Positions 51,797 through 62,764 of a stretch of DNA of 64,000 bases are shown here, in pieces. The stretch is from the NCBI RefSeq assembly GCF_014250675.1, contig NZ_JACHTG010000005.1, forward strand, positions 1 to 64,000. The letters run 5' to 3'. The notes under the pieces are model-generated. The model worked only from the letters and a program-made list of their open reading frames with translations, was not told the DNA's origin and did not search any database. The stretch is from Cetobacterium sp. 8H (lineage in GTDB: Bacteria; Fusobacteriota; Fusobacteriia; Fusobacteriales; Fusobacteriaceae). The number at the start of each line of letters is the position of its first letter. The first letter of the stretch is position 1. A program made the translations under genes and the position numbers.

Positions 51797-52933
51797 ATGA
51801 GTATTGAATTGACAAAATCACATAAATTTTTTAAAAAATTTTTAAAAGAGTTTGCAGAAAAAGAAATTTTATCTTTAGCAAAAGAAATTGATGAAACGGG
51901 GAATTTTCCAAAAAAAACTTTTGAAAAATTATCAAAACTTGGATTAACAGGAATACACACTCCTTTAGAATTTGGAGGAGCTGGTGCGGATGAGATTGCT
52001 AAAGTTATTGCAGTAGAGGAACTTTCAAAAAAATGTGCAACAACAGGAGCGATATTATCAATTCATCTACTATTTGGAGAATTAATAAAAAAATTTGGAA
52101 ACGAAAATCAGAAACTAAAATACTTACCAATGATGTCTGAAGGAGGAAAATTAGGAGCATTTGCTTTAACAGAACCGAATGCGGGCTCAGATGCAGGCTC
52201 GGTAAAAACAATAGCAATTTCTGATGGAGATCATTATGTAATCAATGGAACTAAGTGTTTTATAACTGGAGGTGGACAAGCAGAATCGTTAGTTTTAATT
52301 GCATCTACAGATCCTAGTAAACAACTAAAAGGATTATCAGCTATTATAGTAGACAAAGGGACGCCAGGATTTTCTATAGGTAAAATAGAAGATAAAATGG
52401 GAATAAGAGGTTCAGAAACAGTAGAGCTTATTTTTGAAAATTGTAGAGTTCCTAAATCGAATCTTCTTGGAAAAGAAGGAGAAGGATTTAAAATATCTAT
52501 GATTGGACTTGATGGAGCAAGGATAGGAGTAGGAGCTCAAGCTTTAGGAATTGCAGAAGGTGCTTTAGAAGAAGCAATTAAATATTCTAAAGAAAGATCT
52601 CAATTTGGAAAACCTATTTCTAGTTTTCAAGGAATAAGTTGGTATATAGCTGATATGGCAACTCAAATAGAAGCAGCAAAACATATGATTTACTATGCGG
52701 CTAGACTGAAGCAGGAGGGAAAACCACATTCTAAAGAAGCTGCAATGTGTAAATATTTTGCTTCAGAAACAGCTAAATTTGTAACAGATAAGGCACTTCA
52801 AATTCATGGTGGTTATGGATATATGAAGGAATACCCATTAGAGAGAATGTTAAGAGATGCAAAAATTACAGAAATATATGAAGGAACATCTGAAATACAT
52901 AAAATAGTTATTGCCAAACACGTTATAGGATAG
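51797..52933 (+). CDS. Acyl-CoA dehydrogenase (first)
   Basis: A 378-residue flavoenzyme. Signatures: FALTEPNAGSDAG (flavin/substrate loop), GTKCFITGG, RERMLRDAKITEIYEGTSEI region with the catalytic glutamate in YEGTSE. I start at ATG 51797 behind GGAGG. In an anaerobe, next to etfB and etfA, it is likely to run as enoyl-CoA reductase, as in caffeoyl-CoA or acryloyl-CoA reductase complexes, possibly with electron bifurcation. Confidence 0.93.
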   Translation: MSIELTKSHKFFKKFLKEFAEKEILSLAKEIDETGNFPKKTFEKLSKLGLTGIHTPLEFGGAGADEIAKVIAVEELSKKCATTGAILSIHLLFGELIKKFGNENQKLKYLPMMSEGGKLGAFALTEPNAGSDAGSVKTIAISDGDHYVINGTKCFITGGGQAESLVLIASTDPSKQLKGLSAIIVDKGTPGFSIGKIEDKMGIRGSETVELIFENCRVPKSNLLGKEGEGFKISMIGLDGARIGVGAQALGIAEGALEEAIKYSKERSQFGKPISSFQGISWYIADMATQIEAAKHMIYYAARLKQEGKPHSKEAAMCKYFASETAKFVTDKALQIHGGYGYMKEYPLERMLRDAKITEIYEGTSEIHKIVIAKHVIG

Positions 52934-52945
52934 GGAGAAAAATTT

Positions 52946-53734
52946 ATGAAAATAATAGTTTGTTTAAAACAGGTACCAAATACATCAGAAGTAAAAATTA
53001 ATAAAGAAACAGGAACATTAATAAGAGATGGTATTGAAAGCATAATTAATCCAGATGATAAATATGCTTTAGAAATGGCTTTAAAACTTAAAGATAAGTA
53101 CAATGCAGAAGTAACTATTCTTACGATGGGACCTGCTCAAGCTAAAGATGCTATAAACGAGGGCTTATCAATGGGAGCAGATATGGGGATACTTTTGACA
53201 GACCGTGCTTTTGCGGGATCTGATACTTGGGCTACAGCGACAATATTGTCAGCTGCAGTTGAAAAAATAAAAGATTATGACATTATAATTTGTGGAAGGC
53301 AAGCTATTGATGGAGATACGGCACAAGTTGGACCAGAAATGGCAGAATTTTTAAATTTGCCTCAAATTACTTATGTAAATCAACTAGATGTTAGAGAAAA
53401 TAAAGTTATTGCGAATAGATATTTTGAAGATAGAGATATAAAAATGGAAGTTGATGTTCCAGTTTTAATAACAGTCATAAAAGGAGAAGATGAACCAAGA
53501 TATCCAACGGCAAGAGGAATCTTTAAATATTTTAACCAAGATTTTATAAAAGAATGGACAATTAAAGATTTAGATACAATAGATATTAGTCAAATTGGGT
53601 TAAAGGGATCACCAACAAATGTATATAAAAGCTTTGTACCAGTTAAAGAAAAAAAAGTAGAAATAATAAAAGGAGATATTATTACTATTAAAAATAGCTT
53701 TAGCGAAAAATTTAAAGAATTAAAGTTGATATAG
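52946..53734 (+). CDS. etfB: Electron transfer flavoprotein beta subunit
   Basis: A 262-residue EtfB with KIIVCLKQVPNTSEVKI at the start, DKYALEMALKL and CGRQAIDGDTAQVGPEMAEFL, the family signature. Etf passes electrons between NADH/ferredoxin and the acyl-CoA dehydrogenase. The SGSDTWATA-like loop and adenine-site segments are complete. Close spacing (12 bp) to the dehydrogenase and to etfA. Confidence 0.95.
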   Translation: MKIIVCLKQVPNTSEVKINKETGTLIRDGIESIINPDDKYALEMALKLKDKYNAEVTILTMGPAQAKDAINEGLSMGADMGILLTDRAFAGSDTWATATILSAAVEKIKDYDIIICGRQAIDGDTAQVGPEMAEFLNLPQITYVNQLDVRENKVIANRYFEDRDIKMEVDVPVLITVIKGEDEPRYPTARGIFKYFNQDFIKEWTIKDLDTIDISQIGLKGSPTNVYKSFVPVKEKKVEIIKGDIITIKNSFSEKFKELKLI

Positions 53735-53747
53735 CGGAGGGAAGAAG

Positions 53748-54773
53748 ATGAGATCTAAAGTCAATCAAAATATAAATTTACAAGAGTATAAAGGTGTTTG
53801 GATAATAGGAGAACAAAGAGACTCTCAAATAGAACCCGTTACATTAGAACTTTTAGGAGAAGGGAGAAAGTTAGCTACAAAAATAAATGAAGAATTGACA
53901 TTAATAATCTGTGGAGAAAAATTAGAATCTGAAATAGAAAAACTTTTAGATTATCCTATAAACAATATAATTTATTTAAATAATGAGCAATTAAAGAATT
54001 ATCAAACAGATAGTTACGTAAATTTAATAAGTAAAATAATAATGAAAGACAAACCAAATATTGTTCTTATTGGGGCCACAACAATTGGAAGAGATTTAGC
54101 TCCAAGATTAGCTGGGAGAGTAGGAACAGGATTGACGGCAGATTGTACAGCTTTGGAAATAGATGAAGTAGATAAAAAATTATTGCAAACAAGACCTGCT
54201 TTTGGAGGAAATTTGATGGCAACAATAATTTGTCCTAAGAATAGACCACAGATGTCAACAGTTCGTCCTGGCGTAATGAAAAAAATAGAGAAAGAAAATG
54301 ACTTTGAAACAAAAATTATTGAACCTTATTTAGAAGAGAAATTATTGTTTTCAAGAGTGCAAAATGCTGAAATAAAATTAAGAAATTCTTCAAAAATAGA
54401 TTTATCTCAAGCGGATGTAATTGTTTCAGGTGGAAGAGGAATAAAAGGACAAATAGGGGTACAACTTTTACAAAATCTTGCTGAATGTCTAGGAGGAACA
54501 GTTGGAGGATCGAGAGCAGCCGTTGATAGTGGATGGTTTGAGCACGAAAGACAAATAGGGCAAACTGGGAATACAGTTAGACCAAAAGTTTACATTGCTT
54601 GTGGTATATCGGGGGCTATACAGCATGTCAGTGGAATGGGTGAGTCAGACTATATAATAGCAATCAATAAAGATGAAAAAGCACCAATATTCTCAATTTG
54701 TGATTATGGAATAGTAGGAGATTTATTTGAAGTTGTACCAGAGATGATAAAAAGCTTTAATAATAAAAGATAA
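53748..54773 (+). CDS. etfA: Electron transfer flavoprotein alpha subunit
   Basis: A 341-residue EtfA. The C-terminal FAD domain has VSGGRGIKGQ, GGTVGGSRAAVDSGW, QIGQTGNTVRPKVYIACGISGAIQHVSGM (here in parts) and the closing DYGIVGDLFEVVPE. No N-terminal ferredoxin domain is attached, unlike CarE-type subunits. Start ATG follows GGAGGG. Confidence 0.95.
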   Translation: MRSKVNQNINLQEYKGVWIIGEQRDSQIEPVTLELLGEGRKLATKINEELTLIICGEKLESEIEKLLDYPINNIIYLNNEQLKNYQTDSYVNLISKIIMKDKPNIVLIGATTIGRDLAPRLAGRVGTGLTADCTALEIDEVDKKLLQTRPAFGGNLMATIICPKNRPQMSTVRPGVMKKIEKENDFETKIIEPYLEEKLLFSRVQNAEIKLRNSSKIDLSQADVIVSGGRGIKGQIGVQLLQNLAECLGGTVGGSRAAVDSGWFEHERQIGQTGNTVRPKVYIACGISGAIQHVSGMGESDYIIAINKDEKAPIFSICDYGIVGDLFEVVPEMIKSFNNKR

Positions 54774-54790
54774 GGTATGAGGAGGGTACG

Positions 54791-56029
54791 ATGAATGAAA
54801 ATGAAGTAATAATATTGCAAGAAGAGTCTAAGATAGAATTAAGAGGATGGATGATAGTAATTTTAGCATGGTCAGCTTTTATGTTAGCAAATCTTTCAAA
54901 TTTTGCATTTGGAATGATTTTACCAAGTATGAGATCTGAAATAGGATTTGGACTAGAAATGTCAGGATGGTTAAGTGCGGTGGCTTGGATGGGAAAAGGA
55001 CTACTAACAATTCCAATATCATTATTTATAACTAAAGCTAAACCTAAAAGAATTTTACAAGTTATTTTCTTCTTAATGGGAAGTGGGATGCTTCTTCAAG
55101 GATTTGCAGTAAATATTTTTATGTTATTCTTAGGAAGAATATTTGTAATGGGTGTAGCAGCAGGAATACTAACAGTATTAGTTTTATTCAAAATTCAATA
55201 TATACCTAAAGATAAAATGTCTATGATTAATGGGATAGAAACATTTACTGGACCGGCAGGACAGACAATGGGAACGCTTTTAATTCCATTTTTATTATTA
55301 GCTCTTTCAGGGTGGCGAAATATAATGATTTCTATGGGAATAATTTCGGTGATAATAGCTTTATTGTGGGGAATCGTTTGTAAAGATAAGAATGAAGAGG
55401 TAAAGATAAAATCGACAGAAAAAGTTCCAATATTAGAACCACTGAAAGAAGCACTGAGACAAAAGAATATCTTATTATTAGCTTTTGGTTGGCCTGGAAC
55501 ATCATTAACATGGATAGCAATATATACATTTTGGCCAACATATGCAGTGGAATCATTAGGTCTTACAATGGCCGAAGCGGGAATGGTTTTAGGTTTTTTA
55601 CCAGCAGCTTCTATGATTGCATCCTTGACTACTCCAGTAATAGCTAAGAAAATAGGATACGATAAACCGATAATTTGTTTATCAGGGTTTATTTTACCAC
55701 TCTCATATTTTTCAATGCTACAAACATCTAATATTACATTACTTTGTTTAGCTTCATTTATATCGGGATTTGCAGCTTATGCATTTGTTCCGTTAGCTTT
55801 CACAATTTTATATAAAATACCAAATTTATCTTCAAGAGCAATCTCTTTGGGAACAGGATTTATATTTACACTGGTTGGATTAGGTGGAGCCCTTGGTGGG
55901 ACTTTAGCTGGAATTTTAGGAAGTGAATTTGGATTATATAGAGCAATTTCATTAACATGTATAGCACCATTTTTATTTGGAATACTAACTTTATTTTTAG
56001 ATGAAACAGGGGAGAAAAGAAAAAGATAA
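54791..56029 (+). CDS. MFS transporter
   Basis: A 412-residue major-facilitator permease with 12 hydrophobic helices and a charged central loop near 205-220. The first cytoplasmic loop contains the segment TKAKPKRILQ. Lying between etfA and a second acyl-CoA dehydrogenase, it most likely imports the organic acid processed by the operon or exports its reduced product. Substrate class uncertain; oxalate/formate-type or aromatic-acid-type carriers are the closest in general layout. Confidence 0.85.
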   Translation: MNENEVIILQEESKIELRGWMIVILAWSAFMLANLSNFAFGMILPSMRSEIGFGLEMSGWLSAVAWMGKGLLTIPISLFITKAKPKRILQVIFFLMGSGMLLQGFAVNIFMLFLGRIFVMGVAAGILTVLVLFKIQYIPKDKMSMINGIETFTGPAGQTMGTLLIPFLLLALSGWRNIMISMGIISVIIALLWGIVCKDKNEEVKIKSTEKVPILEPLKEALRQKNILLLAFGWPGTSLTWIAIYTFWPTYAVESLGLTMAEAGMVLGFLPAASMIASLTTPVIAKKIGYDKPIICLSGFILPLSYFSMLQTSNITLLCLASFISGFAAYAFVPLAFTILYKIPNLSSRAISLGTGFIFTLVGLGGALGGTLAGILGSEFGLYRAISLTCIAPFLFGILTLFLDETGEKRKR

Positions 56030-56054
56030 AATAAAATATAGGAGGGTATATTAT

Positions 56055-57200
56055 ATGTCTATAATGTTATCAAAAGAGGATCAAGCTTTATATGAAAAAG
56101 CATTAAATTATGGGAAGAACGTTCTTTATCCAGCAGGTTTAGATTTAGAAAAAAGTTCAGAATTAACAAGAAAAATGTTTTTAGATATGGCAAAGAATGG
56201 ATTTTGTGGATTAGGTATTCCTAAAGAGATGGGCGGGAAGGGATATAATTATCTTAAAAGTGCTTTAATTTATGAAGGATTAGCTTATGGTGATGGAATG
56301 ATGTCTTTTATAATGCAACTGCATAACAACATATCTATGGAAATAGCAACTTTTTATGAAGGAATTTCAGAGGAAATAAAAGCTATAGTTCCTGGTCTGG
56401 CTGATGGAACAAAAACAACAGCTTTTGCTTTAACAGAATCAGTTTCAGGGTGTGATCCTTCTGCCACATCTTCATATGCAGAATTAAGAGATGATGGATA
56501 TCATATTTTCGGGAAAAAAGATTGGATAGCGAACGGAAAAGATGCAGATTATTATAATGTAATGGTAAAAGATGGAAAAGATTCTAAAAATATGATAATG
56601 CTACTAGTTGATAAAGGAACACAGGGATTAAAATTTTTAGAAAATAGAGAACGTTTAATTGGAAATGGTATTTCATGTGGAAGTTTGGAATTTGATAACT
56701 GTATAGTGCCAAGAGATAGATTATTGTCAAATAATGGATTTAAAGAAGCTTTAATAGCAATAGATGTTGCTAGAGTTTTTACACCAGCTATAGCTGTAGG
56801 AATAGCTCAAAGAGCTATAGATATAACAGCAGAATATTTATCAAGTCGAGTTTCTTTTGGTAATCCGATTATTAAAAATCAAGGAGTTCAATGGGAATTA
56901 GCTGACTTGAGTGCGAAAATTGAAGCCGCAAGATGGTTAGTTTATAGAACAGCGTCTGTTATGGATTCTGGAGAACCAGTAGCTTCTATAGCCGCAAAAA
57001 ATAAGTATTTTGGAACAGAGGTTGCAATGGAAACAACAGTAAAATGTGCTCAATTATTTGGTTCAGAAGGATTTATGAAGGATTCTAGAATTAGTAAGCT
57101 TTTATATGTGGCAAAAATGTTACAAATAGTAGATGGAACAACTGAAATTCAAAAGATTGTTATTGGTAGAGATATTTCAAGAAAATTTCTAAAAAAATAA
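56055..57200 (+). CDS. Acyl-CoA dehydrogenase (second)
   Basis: A 381-residue homologue, clearly diverged from the first. It has FALTESVSGCDPSA in place of the usual TEPxAGSD and ends with a LQIVDGTTEIQKIVIGRDI segment; the catalytic Glu position reads DGTTE. The start is ATG 56055 after GGAGGG; an upstream-open frame begins inside the MFS gene but lacks a site. Two dehydrogenases sharing one Etf pair suggest a heteromeric enzyme or two substrates in sequence. Confidence 0.92.
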   Translation: MSIMLSKEDQALYEKALNYGKNVLYPAGLDLEKSSELTRKMFLDMAKNGFCGLGIPKEMGGKGYNYLKSALIYEGLAYGDGMMSFIMQLHNNISMEIATFYEGISEEIKAIVPGLADGTKTTAFALTESVSGCDPSATSSYAELRDDGYHIFGKKDWIANGKDADYYNVMVKDGKDSKNMIMLLVDKGTQGLKFLENRERLIGNGISCGSLEFDNCIVPRDRLLSNNGFKEALIAIDVARVFTPAIAVGIAQRAIDITAEYLSSRVSFGNPIIKNQGVQWELADLSAKIEAARWLVYRTASVMDSGEPVASIAAKNKYFGTEVAMETTVKCAQLFGSEGFMKDSRISKLLYVAKMLQIVDGTTEIQKIVIGRDISRKFLKK

Positions 57201-57221
57201 TAAAAGGGGAGTGTATAATTT

Positions 57222-58793
57222 ATGAAAGTAACGAAAAAAATAATCTCAGCAGAGGAAGCAGCTAAATTAGTAAATTCAGAGGATACAGTAGCAATAAATG
57301 GCTTTGGATCTCTATTATATCCAGAAGAAGTAACAAAAGCTTTGGGAGAAAGATTTGTTTCAACAGGAGAACCTAAAAATTTAAGCTATATATTTGGACC
57401 AGGACTTGGGGAGTCTACAGAGGGAAGATTAATAGATACAATTAGTCATGAGGGAATGGTTAGAAAAGTAGTCGCATCACATTTTATAAAAATGTTGGGA
57501 TTAAAGACATTGGCTAAAGAAAATAAAATAGAGGCTTATAACTTACCTTTTGGAGCGATCTCTCATATGTTTAGAGCGGCAGCAGGAAAAAAACCAGGAA
57601 TTATAACAAAAATTGGATTAAAAACTTTTGTAGATCCTAGAAATACTAGAGGGGCATTAAATGAGATTTCAAAAGATACATTAGCTGAATTAATGGTTAT
57701 TGATGGAGAAGAGTATTTATTCTATAAATCTCCAAAACCAAATATTTCAATAATAAGAGGAACAACAGCGGATAAGAATGGAAATATAACTTTCGAAAAA
57801 GAAGCATTTTATATAGATCCATTTACAACAGCTATGGCAGCCAAAGCTAATGGAGGAAAAGTTATTGTTCAGGTTGAAAGAATTTCTGGTGAAAGAGCAA
57901 ATCCAAGGGATGTAAAAATACCAGGTGTAATCGTAGATGCCATAGTTGTATCGCCTAATCAATGGCAGACTATGATTGAACCGTATAATCCAGGATATAC
58001 TGGTGAGTTACTAGTTCCAGAGCATGAAATTCCTAAAATGCTAAATGAAGTAACAAGATTAAGTGTTGGTGGAGGAAAAAAAGAAAGAACATTAGTTCAT
58101 AAAATAATAGCTAGAAGAGCAGCAATGGAATTAAAAGATAATGCTGTTGTTAATTTAGGAATTGGAATACCAGAGTTAGTGCCAGCGGCAGCAAGAGAAT
58201 TAGGAATATCTGCAGAGTTAGACCTTACAATTGAAGCAGGATTAATAGGTGGAACTCCTTCAGGAGGATTAAGTTTTGGAGCAGTAATTAATCCTGAAAT
58301 GTGTCAAGACTCTGCATATCAATTTGACTTATATGATGGTGGAGTTTTAGATATTACATTTGTTGGAGCTATGCAAGTTGATGAAAAAGGAAATGTTAAT
58401 GTAAGTAAATCAGGAGGAAATATAATTGGTGTTGGTGGCTTTGTTAATTTAACTCAAAGTGCTAAAAAGTGTGTATTCTGTTTCCCATTCTCAGGTGGAG
58501 GAAATATAATAGACTTTAAGGATAATAAATTAGAAATAGTTAAAGAGGGGAAATATCAAAAGTTCTTTAAAAATGTTGATGAAATAAGTGCGAGTGGAGA
58601 ATTTGCAATAGATACAAATCAAGAAGTATTATATGTTACAGAAAGATGTGTCTTTAAATTAACTAAGAAAGGATTAGAAATTATAGAAATTGCACCTGGA
58701 TTAGATTTAGAAAAAGATATCATTTCATTAATGCCATTTAGACCATTAGTATCAGATAGCTTGAAAGAAATGGATCAGAGATTATTTGTTTAA
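57222..58793 (+). CDS. Class I CoA-transferase (propionate CoA-transferase type)
   Basis: A 523-residue fused alpha-beta CoA-transferase. The N-terminal half starts KIISAEEAAKLVNSEDTVAINGFG; the C-terminal half has NLGIGIPELVP and the catalytic glutamate in TIEAGLIGGTPSGG (about 345-358). Family members move CoA between short-chain acyl-CoA and free acids. In this operon it would charge the incoming acid using the CoA of the reduced product, the energy-saving loop known from caffeate reduction. Confidence 0.92.
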   Translation: MKVTKKIISAEEAAKLVNSEDTVAINGFGSLLYPEEVTKALGERFVSTGEPKNLSYIFGPGLGESTEGRLIDTISHEGMVRKVVASHFIKMLGLKTLAKENKIEAYNLPFGAISHMFRAAAGKKPGIITKIGLKTFVDPRNTRGALNEISKDTLAELMVIDGEEYLFYKSPKPNISIIRGTTADKNGNITFEKEAFYIDPFTTAMAAKANGGKVIVQVERISGERANPRDVKIPGVIVDAIVVSPNQWQTMIEPYNPGYTGELLVPEHEIPKMLNEVTRLSVGGGKKERTLVHKIIARRAAMELKDNAVVNLGIGIPELVPAAARELGISAELDLTIEAGLIGGTPSGGLSFGAVINPEMCQDSAYQFDLYDGGVLDITFVGAMQVDEKGNVNVSKSGGNIIGVGGFVNLTQSAKKCVFCFPFSGGGNIIDFKDNKLEIVKEGKYQKFFKNVDEISASGEFAIDTNQEVLYVTERCVFKLTKKGLEIIEIAPGLDLEKDIISLMPFRPLVSDSLKEMDQRLFV

Positions 58794-58797
58794 TTAG

Positions 58798-60300
<1,503 letters not shown>

Positions 60301-60351
60301 TTTGTAAGGATATATTTTATAAATTTTTTATAAAATAAGTCTTAAGTTTTT

Positions 60352-60388
60352 AAAAGAGGATGGAAGAAATTCTATCCTCTTTTTTATT
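60352..60388 (+). terminator. Terminator behind glpK
   Basis: AAAAGAGGATGGAA pairs with TTCTATCCTCTTTT with a short loop, followed by T. Confidence 0.85.
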
Positions 60389-60581
60389 TATTAATTTTGC
60401 AAATAAGGTAAATATATTTCAAAGTTATCAGATGGGAAAAATAGGACAGTTATAAGACAGCTAGAGATTCAAAAATAGAATAAATTAAGTAAATAAAAGG
60501 AGTTGTATAAAAAAATTGACAAAATTATAGTGCATAATATAACATATTGTATGTCATTTTTTTAACTACAAGGAGTTATAA

Positions 60582-61538
60582 ATGAAAAAAACGTATGAAA
60601 AAACTATACAAATAAGAAAGCAAAAAAAGTTAAGCCAAAAAGAATTGGCAAGGCTCTCAGGAGTTAGCATAAAAACAATAAATCGTTATGAAAATGGAGT
60701 AAAGATCAGTTTTTATTGTGAAAAAAAAATATTAGAAGTTTTGGACTTTGATTTTTTAAATGCTTATGATGAAAATAGTGATAAAAATAAAGTTTCTTTT
60801 GATAAACAAGCAGAAGAATATGAGGAGTCAAAATATATTAATCAAAAAAATAGTGTTCTTCAGCTAATAAATAAAGGATATCCATATACAGAGAAAAGAG
60901 TATTAGATTTGGGAGCTGGCACTGGTTTTGTATCTAGAGAGGTAGCTAATTTTGCAAAGGAGATATATGCTTTAGATATAAGTGATGTGATGATAAAAAA
61001 AATGAATATTCTAAATCAGAAAAATAATTTAACTAATATTATTCCAATTAAAGGGGATGCTCATAATTTAAACTTTGAAGATAATTTTTTTGATACGGTA
61101 ATTACCAGATTGACTTTGCATCATCTAAAAGATGTTGATTTGGCTTTAAATGAAATTAAAAGAGTTTTGAAAAATTTTGGAGAATTAATTATAGTTGATG
61201 TAATAGCATCAGATGATGATGAAAAAGCAGATTTACAAAATAGTTTTGATAAAATAAGAGATTTTTCACATAATAAGTTTTTTAAATTAAATGAACTAAA
61301 GAAAAAATTAAAAGAAATAGATTTCTATAATTTAGAGGTAAATATTTGGAAAGAAGAAAGAAATTTTAGAGATTGGATAAAGTTAGCAAAATATAAGGAT
61401 AAGGATAATGTCTTGTTTAATATAATGAAATATTTTGCTGTAAATGGAATAAAATTGGGGCTTGATTTAGAATATAAGGAACCAGAATTAAGCTTTAAAC
61501 AAAAGATGGTTTTGATAAAATCTATAAATATAAAATAA
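60582..61538 (+). CDS. XRE helix-turn-helix fused to SAM-dependent methyltransferase
   Basis: A 318-residue fusion. Residues 1-60 are an XRE-type DNA-binding domain (IRKQKKLSQKELARLSGVS, then TINRYENG). Residues about 75-260 are a class I methyltransferase (Methyltransf_11-like) with SAM loop VLDLGAGTGFVSREV and the motif LTLHHLKDVDLALNEIKRVLK. No DNA-methyltransferase catalytic motif (NPPY/DPPY) is seen, so the methyl acceptor is probably a small molecule. The next gene is an M20 peptidase 36 bp away. Confidence 0.85.
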   Translation: MKKTYEKTIQIRKQKKLSQKELARLSGVSIKTINRYENGVKISFYCEKKILEVLDFDFLNAYDENSDKNKVSFDKQAEEYEESKYINQKNSVLQLINKGYPYTEKRVLDLGAGTGFVSREVANFAKEIYALDISDVMIKKMNILNQKNNLTNIIPIKGDAHNLNFEDNFFDTVITRLTLHHLKDVDLALNEIKRVLKNFGELIIVDVIASDDDEKADLQNSFDKIRDFSHNKFFKLNELKKKLKEIDFYNLEVNIWKEERNFRDWIKLAKYKDKDNVLFNIMKYFAVNGIKLGLDLEYKEPELSFKQKMVLIKSINIK

Positions 61539-61574
61539 AATATACAATATAACAATGATATTACAGGAGGAAAC

Positions 61575-62762
61575 ATGAACTATAATTTAGAAAAGGCTTT
61601 TAATTTTATCGATGAAAATGAAAAAGAGATGCAAAAGGTTTGGATAGATCTTTGCATGATTGAGAGTCCGTCAATTGATACTAATGGAGTAAATCAGGCT
61701 ATTGATTTTTTAAATAAAAAATTAATTGAATATGGTATGACGACAAAAATTCATGGATTTAATCAAGGACCAAATAGTATCACAGCTTATTTTGATAATA
61801 AGAGTGATGAAAAAGAAATAGCAATTTTAGGACATTTAGATACTGTTCATAAAAAAGGATTATTCGGAGAAGAAATTGTTAAAGTTGATTATGAAAATGA
61901 TATAATCTATGGTCCAGGAGTTTTAGATTGCAAAGGGGGTGTAATTGTTGGAACTTTAGTAGCTCGAGCTTTAAATCATATTGAATATGATAAGGTGGTT
62001 AAACTTGCTTTTTCAGGAGATGAAGAGGTTGGACATAGATATACAGTAGGAGAAGGTAAACAGTTTTTTTTAGACGAATTGAAGGGATTCAAGTCTTGTA
62101 TTGACTGTGAGACAGGTTTTGTAGATGGGAGAGTTGTCATAGGTAGAAAAGGGACTACAAACTTTAAAATTTCAATAAGAGGGAAGGCGGCACACTCAGG
62201 AAATGAACCTCAAAATGGAATTAGTGCAATAAAAGAAGCGGCATGTAAAATAATTGAGATAGAAAAAAATAATGATTTTAAGTCAATTCATTACAATGTG
62301 GGAGTAGTAGAAGGTGGAACTAGTCAAAATACAATTCCTGAATTCTGTACAATAACTGTGAATGTAAGATTTAGAAAGTTAAGTGATTTAGAAAAAATTC
62401 AAGAATTTTTAACAAAAATTACAAAAAAATCTTTTATTGAAGGGACAACAGCAGAAATAACACAAATATCTTTATCAGATCCTATGGAAGAGACAGAGAA
62501 AAATATCAAGTTGTTTGAGTTATTAAAAAAAAATTCAGAAGAATTAGGATTTGGAACACCATATTCTTGTTACTTAGGGGGAGGCTCTGATGCTGCTCAT
62601 AGTGTTACTCTAGGGATTCCAACACTTTGTGGAATGGGAGTGAAAGGGTATGAAAATCATACAATAAGAGAAAGAGCAATATTAAGTTCTTTAGTTGAAA
62701 GAGCAAAATTGCTAGTAAAAACAATAGTAACTTTACCAGAAAATTTTGAGGAGGCAAATTAA
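61575..62762 (+). CDS. M20-family metallopeptidase (YgeY/ArgE/DapE type)
   Basis: A 395-residue dinuclear zinc hydrolase. Motifs: GHLDTVHKKGLFG, GPGVLDCKGG with the bridging Asp, SGDEEVGHRYT, lid domain RGKAAHSGNEPQNG and the final GGGSDAAHSV. Typical activities are deacylation of N-acyl amino acids or dipeptide cleavage. It is followed after 2 bp by two membrane genes of the nucleoside-gate family, so substrate import and hydrolysis appear coupled. Confidence 0.88.
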   Translation: MNYNLEKAFNFIDENEKEMQKVWIDLCMIESPSIDTNGVNQAIDFLNKKLIEYGMTTKIHGFNQGPNSITAYFDNKSDEKEIAILGHLDTVHKKGLFGEEIVKVDYENDIIYGPGVLDCKGGVIVGTLVARALNHIEYDKVVKLAFSGDEEVGHRYTVGEGKQFFLDELKGFKSCIDCETGFVDGRVVIGRKGTTNFKISIRGKAAHSGNEPQNGISAIKEAACKIIEIEKNNDFKSIHYNVGVVEGGTSQNTIPEFCTITVNVRFRKLSDLEKIQEFLTKITKKSFIEGTTAEITQISLSDPMEETEKNIKLFELLKKNSEELGFGTPYSCYLGGGSDAAHSVTLGIPTLCGMGVKGYENHTIRERAILSSLVERAKLLVKTIVTLPENFEEAN

Positions 62763-62764
62763 AA

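Noticed and set aside
53748-54773. Ferredoxin-fused bifurcating EtfA of the CarE type
   Set aside because: No CxxCxxC cluster motif is present in the N-terminal part; bifurcation remains possible but is not shown by a fused ferredoxin.
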